From positions 1-13,607 of the forward strand of contig LNEX01000214.1 of NCBI GenBank assembly GCA_001464165.1: 13,607 nucleotides of DNA, read 5' to 3'. A program made the position numbers and the translations under genes. This document shows positions 7,115 to 13,607 of the stretch, piece after piece. The stretch's first letter is position 1. Each line of letters starts with the position of its first letter. The DNA is from a bacterium Ga0077546 (GTDB taxonomy: Bacteria > Cyanobacteriota > Vampirovibrionia > Obscuribacterales > Obscuribacteraceae). The notes below the pieces were generated by a model. That model saw nothing but the letters and a program-made list of their open reading frames with translations, was not told where the DNA came from and did not search any database.

Positions 7115-8623
7115 TTGACATACGCTCTGCTAATAACCGTATTTGTCATATCGACCTGCGGTCTAGTCTACGAACTGATTGCCGGAACTATAGCGAGCTA
7201 CCTGCTAGGAGACTCAATCACTCAATTCTCAACTGTAATTGGCGTCTACCTATTTTCCATGGGTGTCGGCTCCTTTCTCTCCAAATACATTGAGAAAAAT
7301 ATCGCTCTGACATTTGTTCAAGTCGAGCTGCTCATCGGACTTATTGGTGGGGCTTCAGCTACGTTGCTCTTCCTGATGTTCAATCACATTGATAATTTCC
7401 GCATTTTGCTTTATAGCCTAGTTTCAATTATTGGCATTTTAGTCGGACTTGAAATACCACTGCTAATGCGAATTCTTCAGCAAAGACTCGACTTTAAAGA
7501 CTTAGTGTCGCAGATTTTCACCTTCGACTACGTGGGTGCCCTGCTGGCCTCACTGCTGTTTCCGCTCTTGCTCGTGCCCTACCTCGGCTTGATGCGGACA
7601 TCTTTTTTATTCGGTCTCTTTAATCTAGGAGTAGCACTGTGGACCATTCACTTATTTAAGGAAGAGTTACCCTGGCGCAATTCATTAAGGTCGACAGCTT
7701 TTATTTTGATTGTAGTGCTTGTAGCAGGCTTCGCATTTTCAGAGAGGCTTATGGGTATTGCAGAATCGGCCACTTACCAAGATCCTGTAATTTATTCAAC
7801 AACAACACCCTACCAACGCATAGTTCTAACCGGCAATACCAAAGATTTGCGCCTATTCCTCAATGGCAATTTACAGTTCAGCTCTCGCGACGAGTACCGC
7901 TATCATGAAGCCTTGATTCATCCAGCTATGGCCAGCCTGACAAATCCTCAAGATATCCTTGTGCTCGGCGGAGGCGACGGCCTAGCAGTCCGGGAAATTC
8001 TCAAATACCCTACTGTGCGCTCTATTACTCTGGTTGACTTAGATAAGGCAATGACCGATCTCTTTAAGAGCCAAGAAGTCTTGACCCACTTGAATCACGA
8101 TTCGTTGAATAGCAACAAAGTTAAAATAATCATCGACGACGCTTTCGTCTGGCTGCGAAGTACTCAACAAAAGTTTGATCTAGCAGTAATTGACTTTCCT
8201 GATCCAAGTAACTACTCGCTGGGTAAGCTCTACAGCGATACTTTCTATCGCGCACTGAAGAAAGTGATGAAGCCTGAAGGTATGATCGTTGTGCAAAGTA
8301 CATCACCATTCTATGCAAAAAATTCTTTCTGGTGCGTTGATAAAACCATTGCCTCAGTGGGCTTCAATACGACTCCCTATCATGCCTATGTTCCGGCCTT
8401 TGGTGACTGGGGCTACGTAATCGGTTCGCTAAGACCATTCAAAGCGGCAACTCAAGAGCAGTATCCCAAACATTTACGCTACGTCAACAACGACACTGTC
8501 GCTCAAATGCTTTGTTTTGCACCAGATATGCTGCCGACAAGCACCGCTATCAACAAACTCAATAACCAGTCTCTGGTGCACTTATTTGAATCAGAGTGGA
8601 GCGAATATGTCGACGCCCATTAG
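7115..8623 (+). CDS. Membrane-bound spermidine synthase-like aminopropyltransferase
   Basis: The N-terminal 210 or so residues form about seven membrane helices; the C-terminal part is a spermidine-synthase-type Rossmann domain. Visible motifs are Tyr263-His264-Glu265 in YRYHEALIHP, the nucleotide-binding loop GGGDG (285-289), the acidic VDLDKAM (Asp308/Asp310), DDAF (341-344), and IDFPDP with Asp360/Asp363. The last replaces the DSTDP-like catalytic motif of soluble SpeE, as in the membrane-bound subgroup. Family members transfer aminopropyl groups from decarboxylated S-adenosylmethionine to amines; the acceptor here is unknown. The preferred start is TTG 7115, five bases after the DUF350 stop and just before the first helix. 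An ATG at 7007 would add 36 polar residues and overlap DUF350 by over 100 bp. The last 17 bases overlap the amine oxidase gene. No speD is visible nearby. Confidence 0.85.
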   Translation: MTYALLITVFVISTCGLVYELIAGTIASYLLGDSITQFSTVIGVYLFSMGVGSFLSKYIEKNIALTFVQVELLIGLIGGASATLLFLMFNHIDNFRILLYSLVSIIGILVGLEIPLLMRILQQRLDFKDLVSQIFTFDYVGALLASLLFPLLLVPYLGLMRTSFLFGLFNLGVALWTIHLFKEELPWRNSLRSTAFILIVVLVAGFAFSERLMGIAESATYQDPVIYSTTTPYQRIVLTGNTKDLRLFLNGNLQFSSRDEYRYHEALIHPAMASLTNPQDILVLGGGDGLAVREILKYPTVRSITLVDLDKAMTDLFKSQEVLTHLNHDSLNSNKVKIIIDDAFVWLRSTQQKFDLAVIDFPDPSNYSLGKLYSDTFYRALKKVMKPEGMIVVQSTSPFYAKNSFWCVDKTIASVGFNTTPYHAYVPAFGDWGYVIGSLRPFKAATQEQYPKHLRYVNNDTVAQMLCFAPDMLPTSTAINKLNNQSLVHLFESEWSEYVDAH

Positions 8624-10325
8624 TCGAGCAGCATTCCTCAAATTACTGGCAGCCTTGGGTCTCTCTGCGGCTGCTGCAAAATTTCTAGCCGAGTCTAAAA
8701 TTAGCTCCGATTTGCTTAGCAAGTTTGAGCAATCAACAAACTTAAGACCAAATTTTCCTTGTCGAATATTAGGACCATCGCAAAAGCTTGGCCACCTGCT
8801 GCGAGACAAGCAAAGAGCAGGGCCTATCAGTAAAACCAGCAAAACGACAGTCACCATAATTGGTGGCGGCATGGCCGGCCTATCTACAGCCTGGTGGCTA
8901 AAGAAACAAGGCCTAACAGATTTCTTGATACTTGACTTAGAGCCAGAAGTAGGCGGCAACTCAGCTTCCGGAAAAAATCAAATTAGTGCTTATCCTTGGG
9001 GCGCACACTATGTTCCGATTGCCAATTCAGAATCAAAATATGTACGCCAACTCTTTGAAGAACTCAAAATAATTCAAGGTTATGACTCTTCCGCTGAACC
9101 CATCTACGACGAGCTAATGCTCTGCCATCAGCCCCAAGATAGACTATTCAAAGACGGGGCCTTTCATGACGGGCTTGTGCCCAAACGAGGCCTGCAAAAG
9201 AGTGAGAGCGATGACATTAGTCGCTTCTTTGAGCAAATGATTGTCTTCCGCCAAGCTAAGGGGAGTGATGGCCAACCAGCCTTTGCTATCCCTCTTGATC
9301 TAAGTTCGCAAGACCGACAATTCAGAGATCTCGACAAAATTTCAATGGATCAGTGGCTCAAGGACAACCAATTTACAAGCAAACCACTGCTCTGGTATGT
9401 CGACTATTGCTGCCGCGATGACTACGGCTCAACTGCTGAATTTGTCTCGGCTTGGGCAGGCATTCACTATTTTGCTGGCCGTCGAGGCACTGCAGCCAAT
9501 TCAGAACAAAATGCCGTGCTCACCTGGCCACAAGGTAATGGTTTTCTAGTGGAGAAATTGAAAGAACCGCTCAGTGAAAATATTCAGGTCAATGCTCTTG
9601 CTACTGAGATAAGAGAAGGAGTAGGTGGAAAAATACTGACCACCTATCTCAATACCTTGAGCAATCAATTTTCGGCAATAGAATCAGACTTTGTGGTTAT
9701 CGCCGCACCGCGCTTCATCGCCAATCGCCTGCTACCTGCGAATACACCAAAACATGTCCCGACTTATGCCCCAACATATGCGCCTTGGATGGTAGCAAAC
9801 ATCAGCCTAAAACACCTTCCAACAAGCCAGGGAACTCTGCCGGCCTGGGACAATGTTAGCTATTACAGCCAATCTCTTGGCTATGTGGTGGCAAATCACC
9901 AAGAAATAACTACTAGATTCAAACCTACAGTAATCACTTATTATTTCCCTTTCTCACAACAAGAACCAAAGCTAGCGCGCAATGCGCTCTACGCTGCCAC
10001 AACCGAAGAGTGGTCAAAGTCTATAGTGCAGGATCTAGAAAAAATGCATCCTGGTATAGCAAACGAGATCACTTCAATCGATCTCTGGCCCTGGGGGCAC
10101 GGCATGGTTAGACCATCAGTGGGTGAAATCTGGGGCGAATCAAGGCAATCAATGAGAGAACCTAGGGGCAATATATTTTTTGCCCATTCAGATATTTCTG
10201 GCATTTCCAACTTCGAAGAAGCTCAGTATCATGGAGTGGAAGCGGCCAAAATGATTTTGGCTAAGACAGAAATCAAAAGCAGAGCACAAACAGAAACAAG
10301 AAAACAAACAAGAAGCAGAACATGA
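8607..10325 (+). CDS. FAD-dependent amine oxidase-like protein with Tat-like N-terminus
   Basis: The 572-residue product contains a dinucleotide-binding loop GGGMAG (86-91) after TVTII, then GGNSASG, in the pattern of flavin-containing amine oxidases and phytoene-desaturase-like enzymes. The C-terminal FAD-contacting segment includes SDISGISNFEEAQYHGVEA. Such enzymes oxidise amines, including polyamines; next to a SpeE-like gene an aminopropylated product is a plausible substrate, but that is inference. The N-terminus SRAAFLKLLAALGLSAAAAKFLA looks like a Tat signal (SRRxFLK plus hydrophobic core), but the second arginine is alanine. ATG 8607 is preferred: GGAG (8597-8600) sits before it, the signal-like segment follows at once, and the overlap with the upstream gene is only 17 bp. 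ATG 8517 would add 30 residues with no family resemblance. The C-terminus is a Lys/Arg/Thr/Gln-rich tail of about 20 residues. Confidence 0.82.
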   Translation: MSTPISRAAFLKLLAALGLSAAAAKFLAESKISSDLLSKFEQSTNLRPNFPCRILGPSQKLGHLLRDKQRAGPISKTSKTTVTIIGGGMAGLSTAWWLKKQGLTDFLILDLEPEVGGNSASGKNQISAYPWGAHYVPIANSESKYVRQLFEELKIIQGYDSSAEPIYDELMLCHQPQDRLFKDGAFHDGLVPKRGLQKSESDDISRFFEQMIVFRQAKGSDGQPAFAIPLDLSSQDRQFRDLDKISMDQWLKDNQFTSKPLLWYVDYCCRDDYGSTAEFVSAWAGIHYFAGRRGTAANSEQNAVLTWPQGNGFLVEKLKEPLSENIQVNALATEIREGVGGKILTTYLNTLSNQFSAIESDFVVIAAPRFIANRLLPANTPKHVPTYAPTYAPWMVANISLKHLPTSQGTLPAWDNVSYYSQSLGYVVANHQEITTRFKPTVITYYFPFSQQEPKLARNALYAATTEEWSKSIVQDLEKMHPGIANEITSIDLWPWGHGMVRPSVGEIWGESRQSMREPRGNIFFAHSDISGISNFEEAQYHGVEAAKMILAKTEIKSRAQTETRKQTRSRT

Positions 10326-10334
10326 GCATTTAGC

Positions 10335-11546
10335 ATGCAGGCAAGCTTTCCCACTCAATCAGACAGCAATAGAGAGGCGCAGCACACAGCGGCCCTCGGG
10401 CAACAGGCTTGGCTATCATCGGCTGGCTGGGACTGTCTCTGGATCATTTCACCAGCCTTCGTCTCCACCGCTTTTGTCATACTATCTCGCCAACAAATGG
10501 AGGCCAGCCAAAATATCCCTCTCTGGGTTTGGGTGTGCTTCGTACTATTAGTGGACGTCGCTCATGTATACGCCACTCTTTTCCGTACATACTTTTCGCC
10601 CCAAGCATTTGAGAAAAACAAAACACTGCTATTGGCTATGCCTGCAATTGCTTGGATTGGTGGCAGCTTACTCTATTCACTTGATGGCATTTATTTCTGG
10701 CGAGCCTTAGCTTATTTGGCAGTATTTCATTTCATTCGCCAACAGTTTGGTTTCGTTGTTCTCTATTCGCGCAATGACCCCAAGCTTATGAAGCAATTCA
10801 AGTGGCTGGATAGCTCGGCTGTATATATGGCGACAATCTATCCTATTCTTTTTTGGCACTCAAACATGCCCAGAAATTTCAGCTGGTTTGTGGCCGGCGA
10901 TTTTATCGAGACAATGCCCGAACTCTTTACTGGCATTACTTTTACTGAAATAGCGTTTACCGCTTATCTAATAGTAATGGCAAGCTATATTGTCAAAGAA
11001 CTAATTTTGCTCAAAAAAACCGCTTTCTTCAACATTCCCCGCAACCTTTTGATAGCTGGCACAGCCCTGAGCTGGTGGACTGGTATCATCGCCTTCAACT
11101 CCGATATGGCTTTTACCATTACAAATGTTGTCAGCCACGGCATTCCTTATATGGCACTGGTATGGCTATATCACCATGAGAGAACGAGCGAAGCGGATAA
11201 AACAGCCAAAAGCCAAGAAAGAGAAATAGGAGAAAACAAGACTAGAGGTGAACAACAAACAGGTAAGAAAAACTGGTCAAATATCTCCCATGCCTTGCTC
11301 AGCAATGTGCTCTTTTTCTTTGCCTTCTTAGCCCTGCTTGCCTACCTTGAAGAAGGTCTCTGGGACGGTCTGATTTGGCGCGAGCACCTCAGCATATTTG
11401 CCTGGTTTTCCGCTCTGCCCACAATCAATGACCCAGCAATACTAGCGCTGCTCATACCTTTCTTGGCATTGCCGCAGTCAACCCATTACTTACTTGATGG
11501 TTATATCTGGCGCGTAAAAGACCGCAGTAGTATTTGGTCGGCCTAA
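10335..11546 (+). CDS. Polytopic membrane protein of unknown function with intramembrane histidine motifs
   Basis: The 403-residue product has about ten hydrophobic segments and a hydrophilic, charged loop (about 282-316). I do not recognise a named family. Several motifs look functional because His and Arg/Asp sit in or at the edge of helices: DVAHVYATLFRTY (His77), FHFIRQQFG (His132), VVSHGIPYMALVWLYHH (His268, His280/281) and STHYLLDGYIWR (His384). This spacing is reminiscent of membrane di-metal or lipid-modifying enzymes, but no desaturase-type histidine box is complete. The gene starts nine bases after the amine oxidase stop and is last in the operon. The start has no strong ribosome-binding site, which fits coupling. 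It could be the enzyme or transporter that uses the product of the SpeE-like and oxidase steps; that is inference only. Confidence 0.75.
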   Translation: MQASFPTQSDSNREAQHTAALGQQAWLSSAGWDCLWIISPAFVSTAFVILSRQQMEASQNIPLWVWVCFVLLVDVAHVYATLFRTYFSPQAFEKNKTLLLAMPAIAWIGGSLLYSLDGIYFWRALAYLAVFHFIRQQFGFVVLYSRNDPKLMKQFKWLDSSAVYMATIYPILFWHSNMPRNFSWFVAGDFIETMPELFTGITFTEIAFTAYLIVMASYIVKELILLKKTAFFNIPRNLLIAGTALSWWTGIIAFNSDMAFTITNVVSHGIPYMALVWLYHHERTSEADKTAKSQEREIGENKTRGEQQTGKKNWSNISHALLSNVLFFFAFLALLAYLEEGLWDGLIWREHLSIFAWFSALPTINDPAILALLIPFLALPQSTHYLLDGYIWRVKDRSSIWSA

Positions 11547-11562
11547 CTAAACTTAGTTAGGC
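11541..11562. terminator. Perfect inverted repeat between convergent genes, candidate bidirectional terminator
   Basis: GCCTAACTAA (11541-11550) and TTAGTTAGGC (11553-11562) are exact reverse complements separated by AC. In RNA the inner pairs would open, leaving about an 8-bp stem. The repeat contains the TAA stops of both convergent genes (11544-11546 plus strand, 11553-11555 minus strand). No T-run follows on either side, so classic intrinsic termination is uncertain; it may instead stabilise 3' ends or block opposing transcription. Confidence 0.55.
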
Positions 11563-11852
11563 TTGAAATTGCCTCTAAGGTTCTGACCAATGCGGAACCC
11601 CTGAATTAGATTATGTCTAGTCAATTGAAAAATTTCGTGGAGAGCCGCTGCGTCAGTAATGCCATGCTTATCAGAAATAGCATTAACTTGCTCCATTGCT
11701 ACAGCTGAGAAATAGACATCAACATCGTCGTGAACGTGCCCACGACCTTGATTGGGAAGTTTCAAAATGGCTTTACCAAAATCATTGGTAACAGCGTCTG
11801 CAATTTGAGCGGTAAGAAGATCGGCGTAGAATGAATCGGCCTTAACTGCCAT
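11553..11852 (-). CDS. Hypothetical 99-residue protein
   Basis: No family is recognised. The product is soluble and mostly predicted helical, beginning MAVKADSFYADLLTAQIADAV. A central stretch GRGHVHDDVDVYFSAVAMEQ is followed by a helical segment with DKHGITDAAALHEIF and a basic C-terminus ending GNFKPN. There is no signal peptide and there are no cysteines. The ATG at 11852 is preceded on the minus strand by GGGGG rather than a standard Shine-Dalgarno. No longer start is available nearby in frame. The gene converges on the SPFH operon and follows the udg gene by 97 bp, probably with its own promoter. The frame has normal amino-acid composition, a plausible promoter and a stop inside a structured repeat, so it is probably real. 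Function is unknown. Confidence 0.65.
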   Translation of the reverse strand: MAVKADSFYADLLTAQIADAVTNDFGKAILKLPNQGRGHVHDDVDVYFSAVAMEQVNAISDKHGITDAAALHEIFQLTRHNLIQGFRIGQNLRGNFKPN

Positions 11853-11949
11853 ATCTGAGCCCCCATGATTCCTTAGAATCTAAGTTTACGAACCAATCAA
11901 AAATAAGCAAACTAAAAATCAAGTAAACAAAAAACCTACACTGCCAATA
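11853..11949. other. Short A/T-rich spacer between udg and the 99-residue gene
   Basis: This 97-bp non-coding stretch is rich in A on the plus strand (T on the minus strand), with A-runs near 11929-11934 and 11914-11918. Apart from the palindrome and weak promoter at its left end I see no stem followed by a T-run that would clearly terminate udg transcription. Confidence 0.5.
11872..11900 (-). promoter_or_regulatory. Candidate promoter with a palindromic -10 region for the 99-residue gene
   Basis: On the minus strand, TTGATT (plus 11895-11900) and TCTAAG (plus 11872-11877) are separated by 17 bp. Each matches the sigma-70 hexamers at four of six positions. The -10 element is half of a perfect 13-bp palindrome CTTAGAATCTAAG (11872-11884), which could be an operator. 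Transcription would start about 10-15 bases before the gene. The match is modest. Confidence 0.3.
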
Positions 11950-12561
11950 TCAACTTAAAAGATCTAGTTGCCTACGAACTTCTTGGATGTCTTTCCACAT
12001 CAGCCACTTCGGTGAGCCCACTTCTTTTGAGTCATTGCGCAACAAATAAGTAGGGTGAAAGACAGGCATAACTTTAGCACCGAACTGCCAATCGAACCAT
12101 GTACCGCGAATGCGACTTATAGGATCCTTAACATGTAAAACTGCTTCAACGGCGGTCGCTCCAGCAAGCAAAATCAAAGCGGGCCGAACAAGCTCCAGCT
12201 GGGCATTTAGATACTTGCGGCAGGCCTGAATTTCGTCTTTTTGGGGTAGCCGATTGTTGGGTGGATAACACTTTACGACATTACAGAGGTATATCTCTTT
12301 ATCGCGATCGATTCGACCCGCTTCAAGAATTTTATCGAACAATTTGCCTGCCCTTCCAACAAACGGAACCCCAGTCTCATCCTCGTTTCGCCCTGGGGCC
12401 TCAGCGATAACCATGAGCTTAGCCTGGGGATTCCCAGCAGCAAAAACAACATTAGTGCGCTTTAGACATAGCCCACAATCATTGCAGACCCTAGCTGCAG
12501 ACTCAACCTCAGCAATAGTTTGCCAGATTGGCGGCGGAGCCAGGTGGAGCTGCTCAGACAT
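11950..12561 (-). CDS. udg: Family 4 uracil-DNA glycosylase (iron-sulfur type)
   Basis: This enzyme removes uracil from DNA, starting base-excision repair of deaminated cytosine or misincorporated dUMP. The 203-residue length is typical. Motif A reads AEAPGRNEDETGVPFVGRAG (53-72), the active-site and uracil-binding loop of family 4. HPTYLLRN (His169 onward) is the second catalytic motif. Four cysteines have the spacing expected for the 4Fe-4S cluster: Cys26 and Cys29 (CNDC), then Cys98 and Cys114, with an extra Cys32. The start is supported by AGAGG on the minus strand (plus 12568-12572), six bases before the ATG. It follows murI by 20 bp on the same strand, so the two are probably co-transcribed although functionally unrelated. 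No abnormal residues were seen. Confidence 0.93.
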   Translation of the reverse strand: MSEQLHLAPPPIWQTIAEVESAARVCNDCGLCLKRTNVVFAAGNPQAKLMVIAEAPGRNEDETGVPFVGRAGKLFDKILEAGRIDRDKEIYLCNVVKCYPPNNRLPQKDEIQACRKYLNAQLELVRPALILLAGATAVEAVLHVKDPISRIRGTWFDWQFGAKVMPVFHPTYLLRNDSKEVGSPKWLMWKDIQEVRRQLDLLS

Positions 12562-12581
12562 TATCTGCCTCTAAAAACTTA

Positions 12582-13607
12582 TTAAGCAAAAGAGCCAGAA
12601 GTAGCTACATCAATAGATACATTTGCTGGTTTAAAGATTTGCCTAGGGGCGGCTTCTAGCTCTGCCACCTCAAGCTTCTCCACCGTGCCTATTTCCGCTC
12701 CTAAGCAGCGGGAGGCTGCTATGGCAAAGTCAGTGACATTGCCCGTAGTAAAAAAGCGAAAAGCATCTGTTCGATAGTCGTTAACTGAAGCAGTGTGTAA
12801 GCCACTAGCTACATCACAAATTACGTCTCTAGTGCAGTCACTACTCAAGCCAGCAACTGGTACTGTATTTAGTACTGTATTTGGCACTGCAATTGGTGGC
12901 GCATTATACCCTAGTAGCTGATATGCCAGAGCATGAGCTGGATCAATTAACTTAAGACCATCGGGGAATAGTTCCTTGAGTTCATAAGAAACAATACTCT
13001 CAATGCGATCAGCAACAAAGGGGAAGTGAGTGCAACCCAGAACCAAGGCATCGACTCCAGCCAAAATTCTTAGATACTCGGTTAAAGCCAGCCTAAGTTC
13101 CGCCTCACAATCGGCTTCACCCAAACGTCCACTTTCAATGAGCGGTACTAATTTAGGACAACCTAGCTCCTGAACAGCCCCCTGGTAGCCCTTGCTAATT
13201 AACGCCTTGGAGAATGCCTGGCTATTAGCGGTGTTAATGGTCGACATTACGCCAATTGACTTAGGTGGATTGGCCACAAGCCATTCAGCGGTAGGCTCAA
13301 TCAAATCAAATACCTTAAGGCTAGGTAAGCCAGAAGCGGCTTGCAGCGCAGCCTCTTTGGCCACAGCAGCACTGGTATTGCAGGCCATAACTATAGAATC
13401 GAGCTGGAAAGAAGTTAGCCAGCTAACGATTTCATCAACAAAGGCAGCAATCTCAACTTTAGCTCGATTGCCGTAGGGGCAACGCGCGGCATCACCAAGA
13501 TAGACGAACTCAAAGCCTTCTCCCTGAGTGACAGTAACTAAATGACGCAAGACAGACAACCCACCAACTCCAGAATCGAAAAGACCAATTCTCTTGGTTG
13601 TGCGTTT
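12582..13607 (-). CDS. murI: Glutamate racemase (5' partial at window edge)
   Basis: MurI converts L- to D-glutamate in the cytoplasm for peptidoglycan synthesis. The frame is open to the window's last base. The first visible residues KRTTKRIGLFDSGVGG contain the conserved DSGxGG motif, so the TTG at 13557-13559 is an internal leucine and the true start lies just outside. Further motifs are GDAARCPYGNR, the first catalytic cysteine in MACNTSAA (visible residue 76) and the second in LGCTHFPF (visible residue 192). FRFFTTGN near the end matches the family's C-terminal strand. The visible 341 residues exceed the usual 260-285. The excess is a 45-residue polar insertion before FRFFTTGN, with a small NTVLNTVP repeat, and a 25-residue Ala/Glu/Val tail. 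The active site appears intact. It is followed by udg after 20 bp. Confidence 0.93.
   Translation of the reverse strand, partial: KRTTKRIGLFDSGVGGLSVLRHLVTVTQGEGFEFVYLGDAARCPYGNRAKVEIAAFVDEIVSWLTSFQLDSIVMACNTSAAVAKEAALQAASGLPSLKVFDLIEPTAEWLVANPPKSIGVMSTINTANSQAFSKALISKGYQGAVQELGCPKLVPLIESGRLGEADCEAELRLALTEYLRILAGVDALVLGCTHFPFVADRIESIVSYELKELFPDGLKLIDPAHALAYQLLGYNAPPIAVPNTVLNTVPVAGLSSDCTRDVICDVASGLHTASVNDYRTDAFRFFTTGNVTDFAIAASRCLGAEIGTVEKLEVAELEAAPRQIFKPANVSIDVATSGSFA

Noticed and set aside
8517..8606. ATG at 8517 as the start of the amine oxidase
   Set aside because: The extra 30 residues are a shadow of the SpeE C-terminus. ATG 8607 has an upstream GGAG and leads directly into a Tat-like signal.
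10409..10612. 67-codon plus-strand frame within the multi-His membrane gene
   Set aside because: It is an alternative frame entirely inside a long gene with coherent membrane helices and has no separate ribosome-binding site of note.
1..13607. CRISPR array, tRNA, rRNA, insertion sequence, integrase or attachment site
   Set aside because: I saw no regularly spaced repeats, transposase or integrase motifs, tRNA-like cloverleaf or rRNA sequence. The non-coding gaps are short and explained by gene spacing.

Overview
The window looks like one end of a bacterial draft contig. Its first ten bases match the 3' end of the standard Illumina adapter, and both terminal genes are cut by the window edges. 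Mid-range base composition, glutamate racemase (so peptidoglycan), a C-terminally anchored Ser/Thr-kinase-like protein and a prolyl-oligopeptidase with a long helical N-terminus fit a free-living bacterium with an elaborate regulatory repertoire. A Melainabacteria/Vampirovibrionia-type (cyanobacteria-related) lineage is possible, but nothing in the sequence is diagnostic, so the taxon is left open.

Layout. Positions 1-948 hold the C-terminal part of a probable Ser/Thr protein kinase with an Asn-rich linker, a zinc ribbon and a membrane anchor. Thirteen bases later comes an 825-residue S9A prolyl-oligopeptidase-like protein (962-3439). A 205-bp non-coding gap (3440-3644) contains a weak candidate promoter, a pyrimidine-rich stretch and a good ribosome-binding site. 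It opens the main feature, a tightly packed eight-gene plus-strand operon (3645-11546). In order the genes encode: a YdjI-like SPFH protein with a SHOCT tail; a soluble zinc-ribbon DUF4178 protein; a membrane-anchored zinc-ribbon DUF4178 protein; a 46-residue single-span membrane protein; a DUF350 protein; a membrane-embedded spermidine-synthase-like enzyme; an FAD amine-oxidase-like protein with a degenerate Tat-like N-terminus; and a polytopic membrane protein with conserved-looking histidines. The operon ends in a perfect 10-bp inverted repeat shared with a convergent gene.

The minus-strand block (11553-13607) contains a 99-residue orphan protein, then family 4 uracil-DNA glycosylase and, upstream of it, glutamate racemase murI, which runs off the window. 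The last two form a probable murI-udg pair.

How the genes may work together. SPFH, DUF350 and polyamine-type enzymes also occur together in PspA-like envelope-stress loci such as E. coli yjfIJKLMC and, in part, B. subtilis ydjFGHI. Here the scaffold and zinc-ribbon proteins are joined to an aminopropyltransferase-like enzyme and an amine oxidase, but no PspA, SpeD or ATP-grasp gene is in view. The inference is a membrane-localised polyamine-derived modification or signalling pathway. Its substrate and product cannot be read from sequence.
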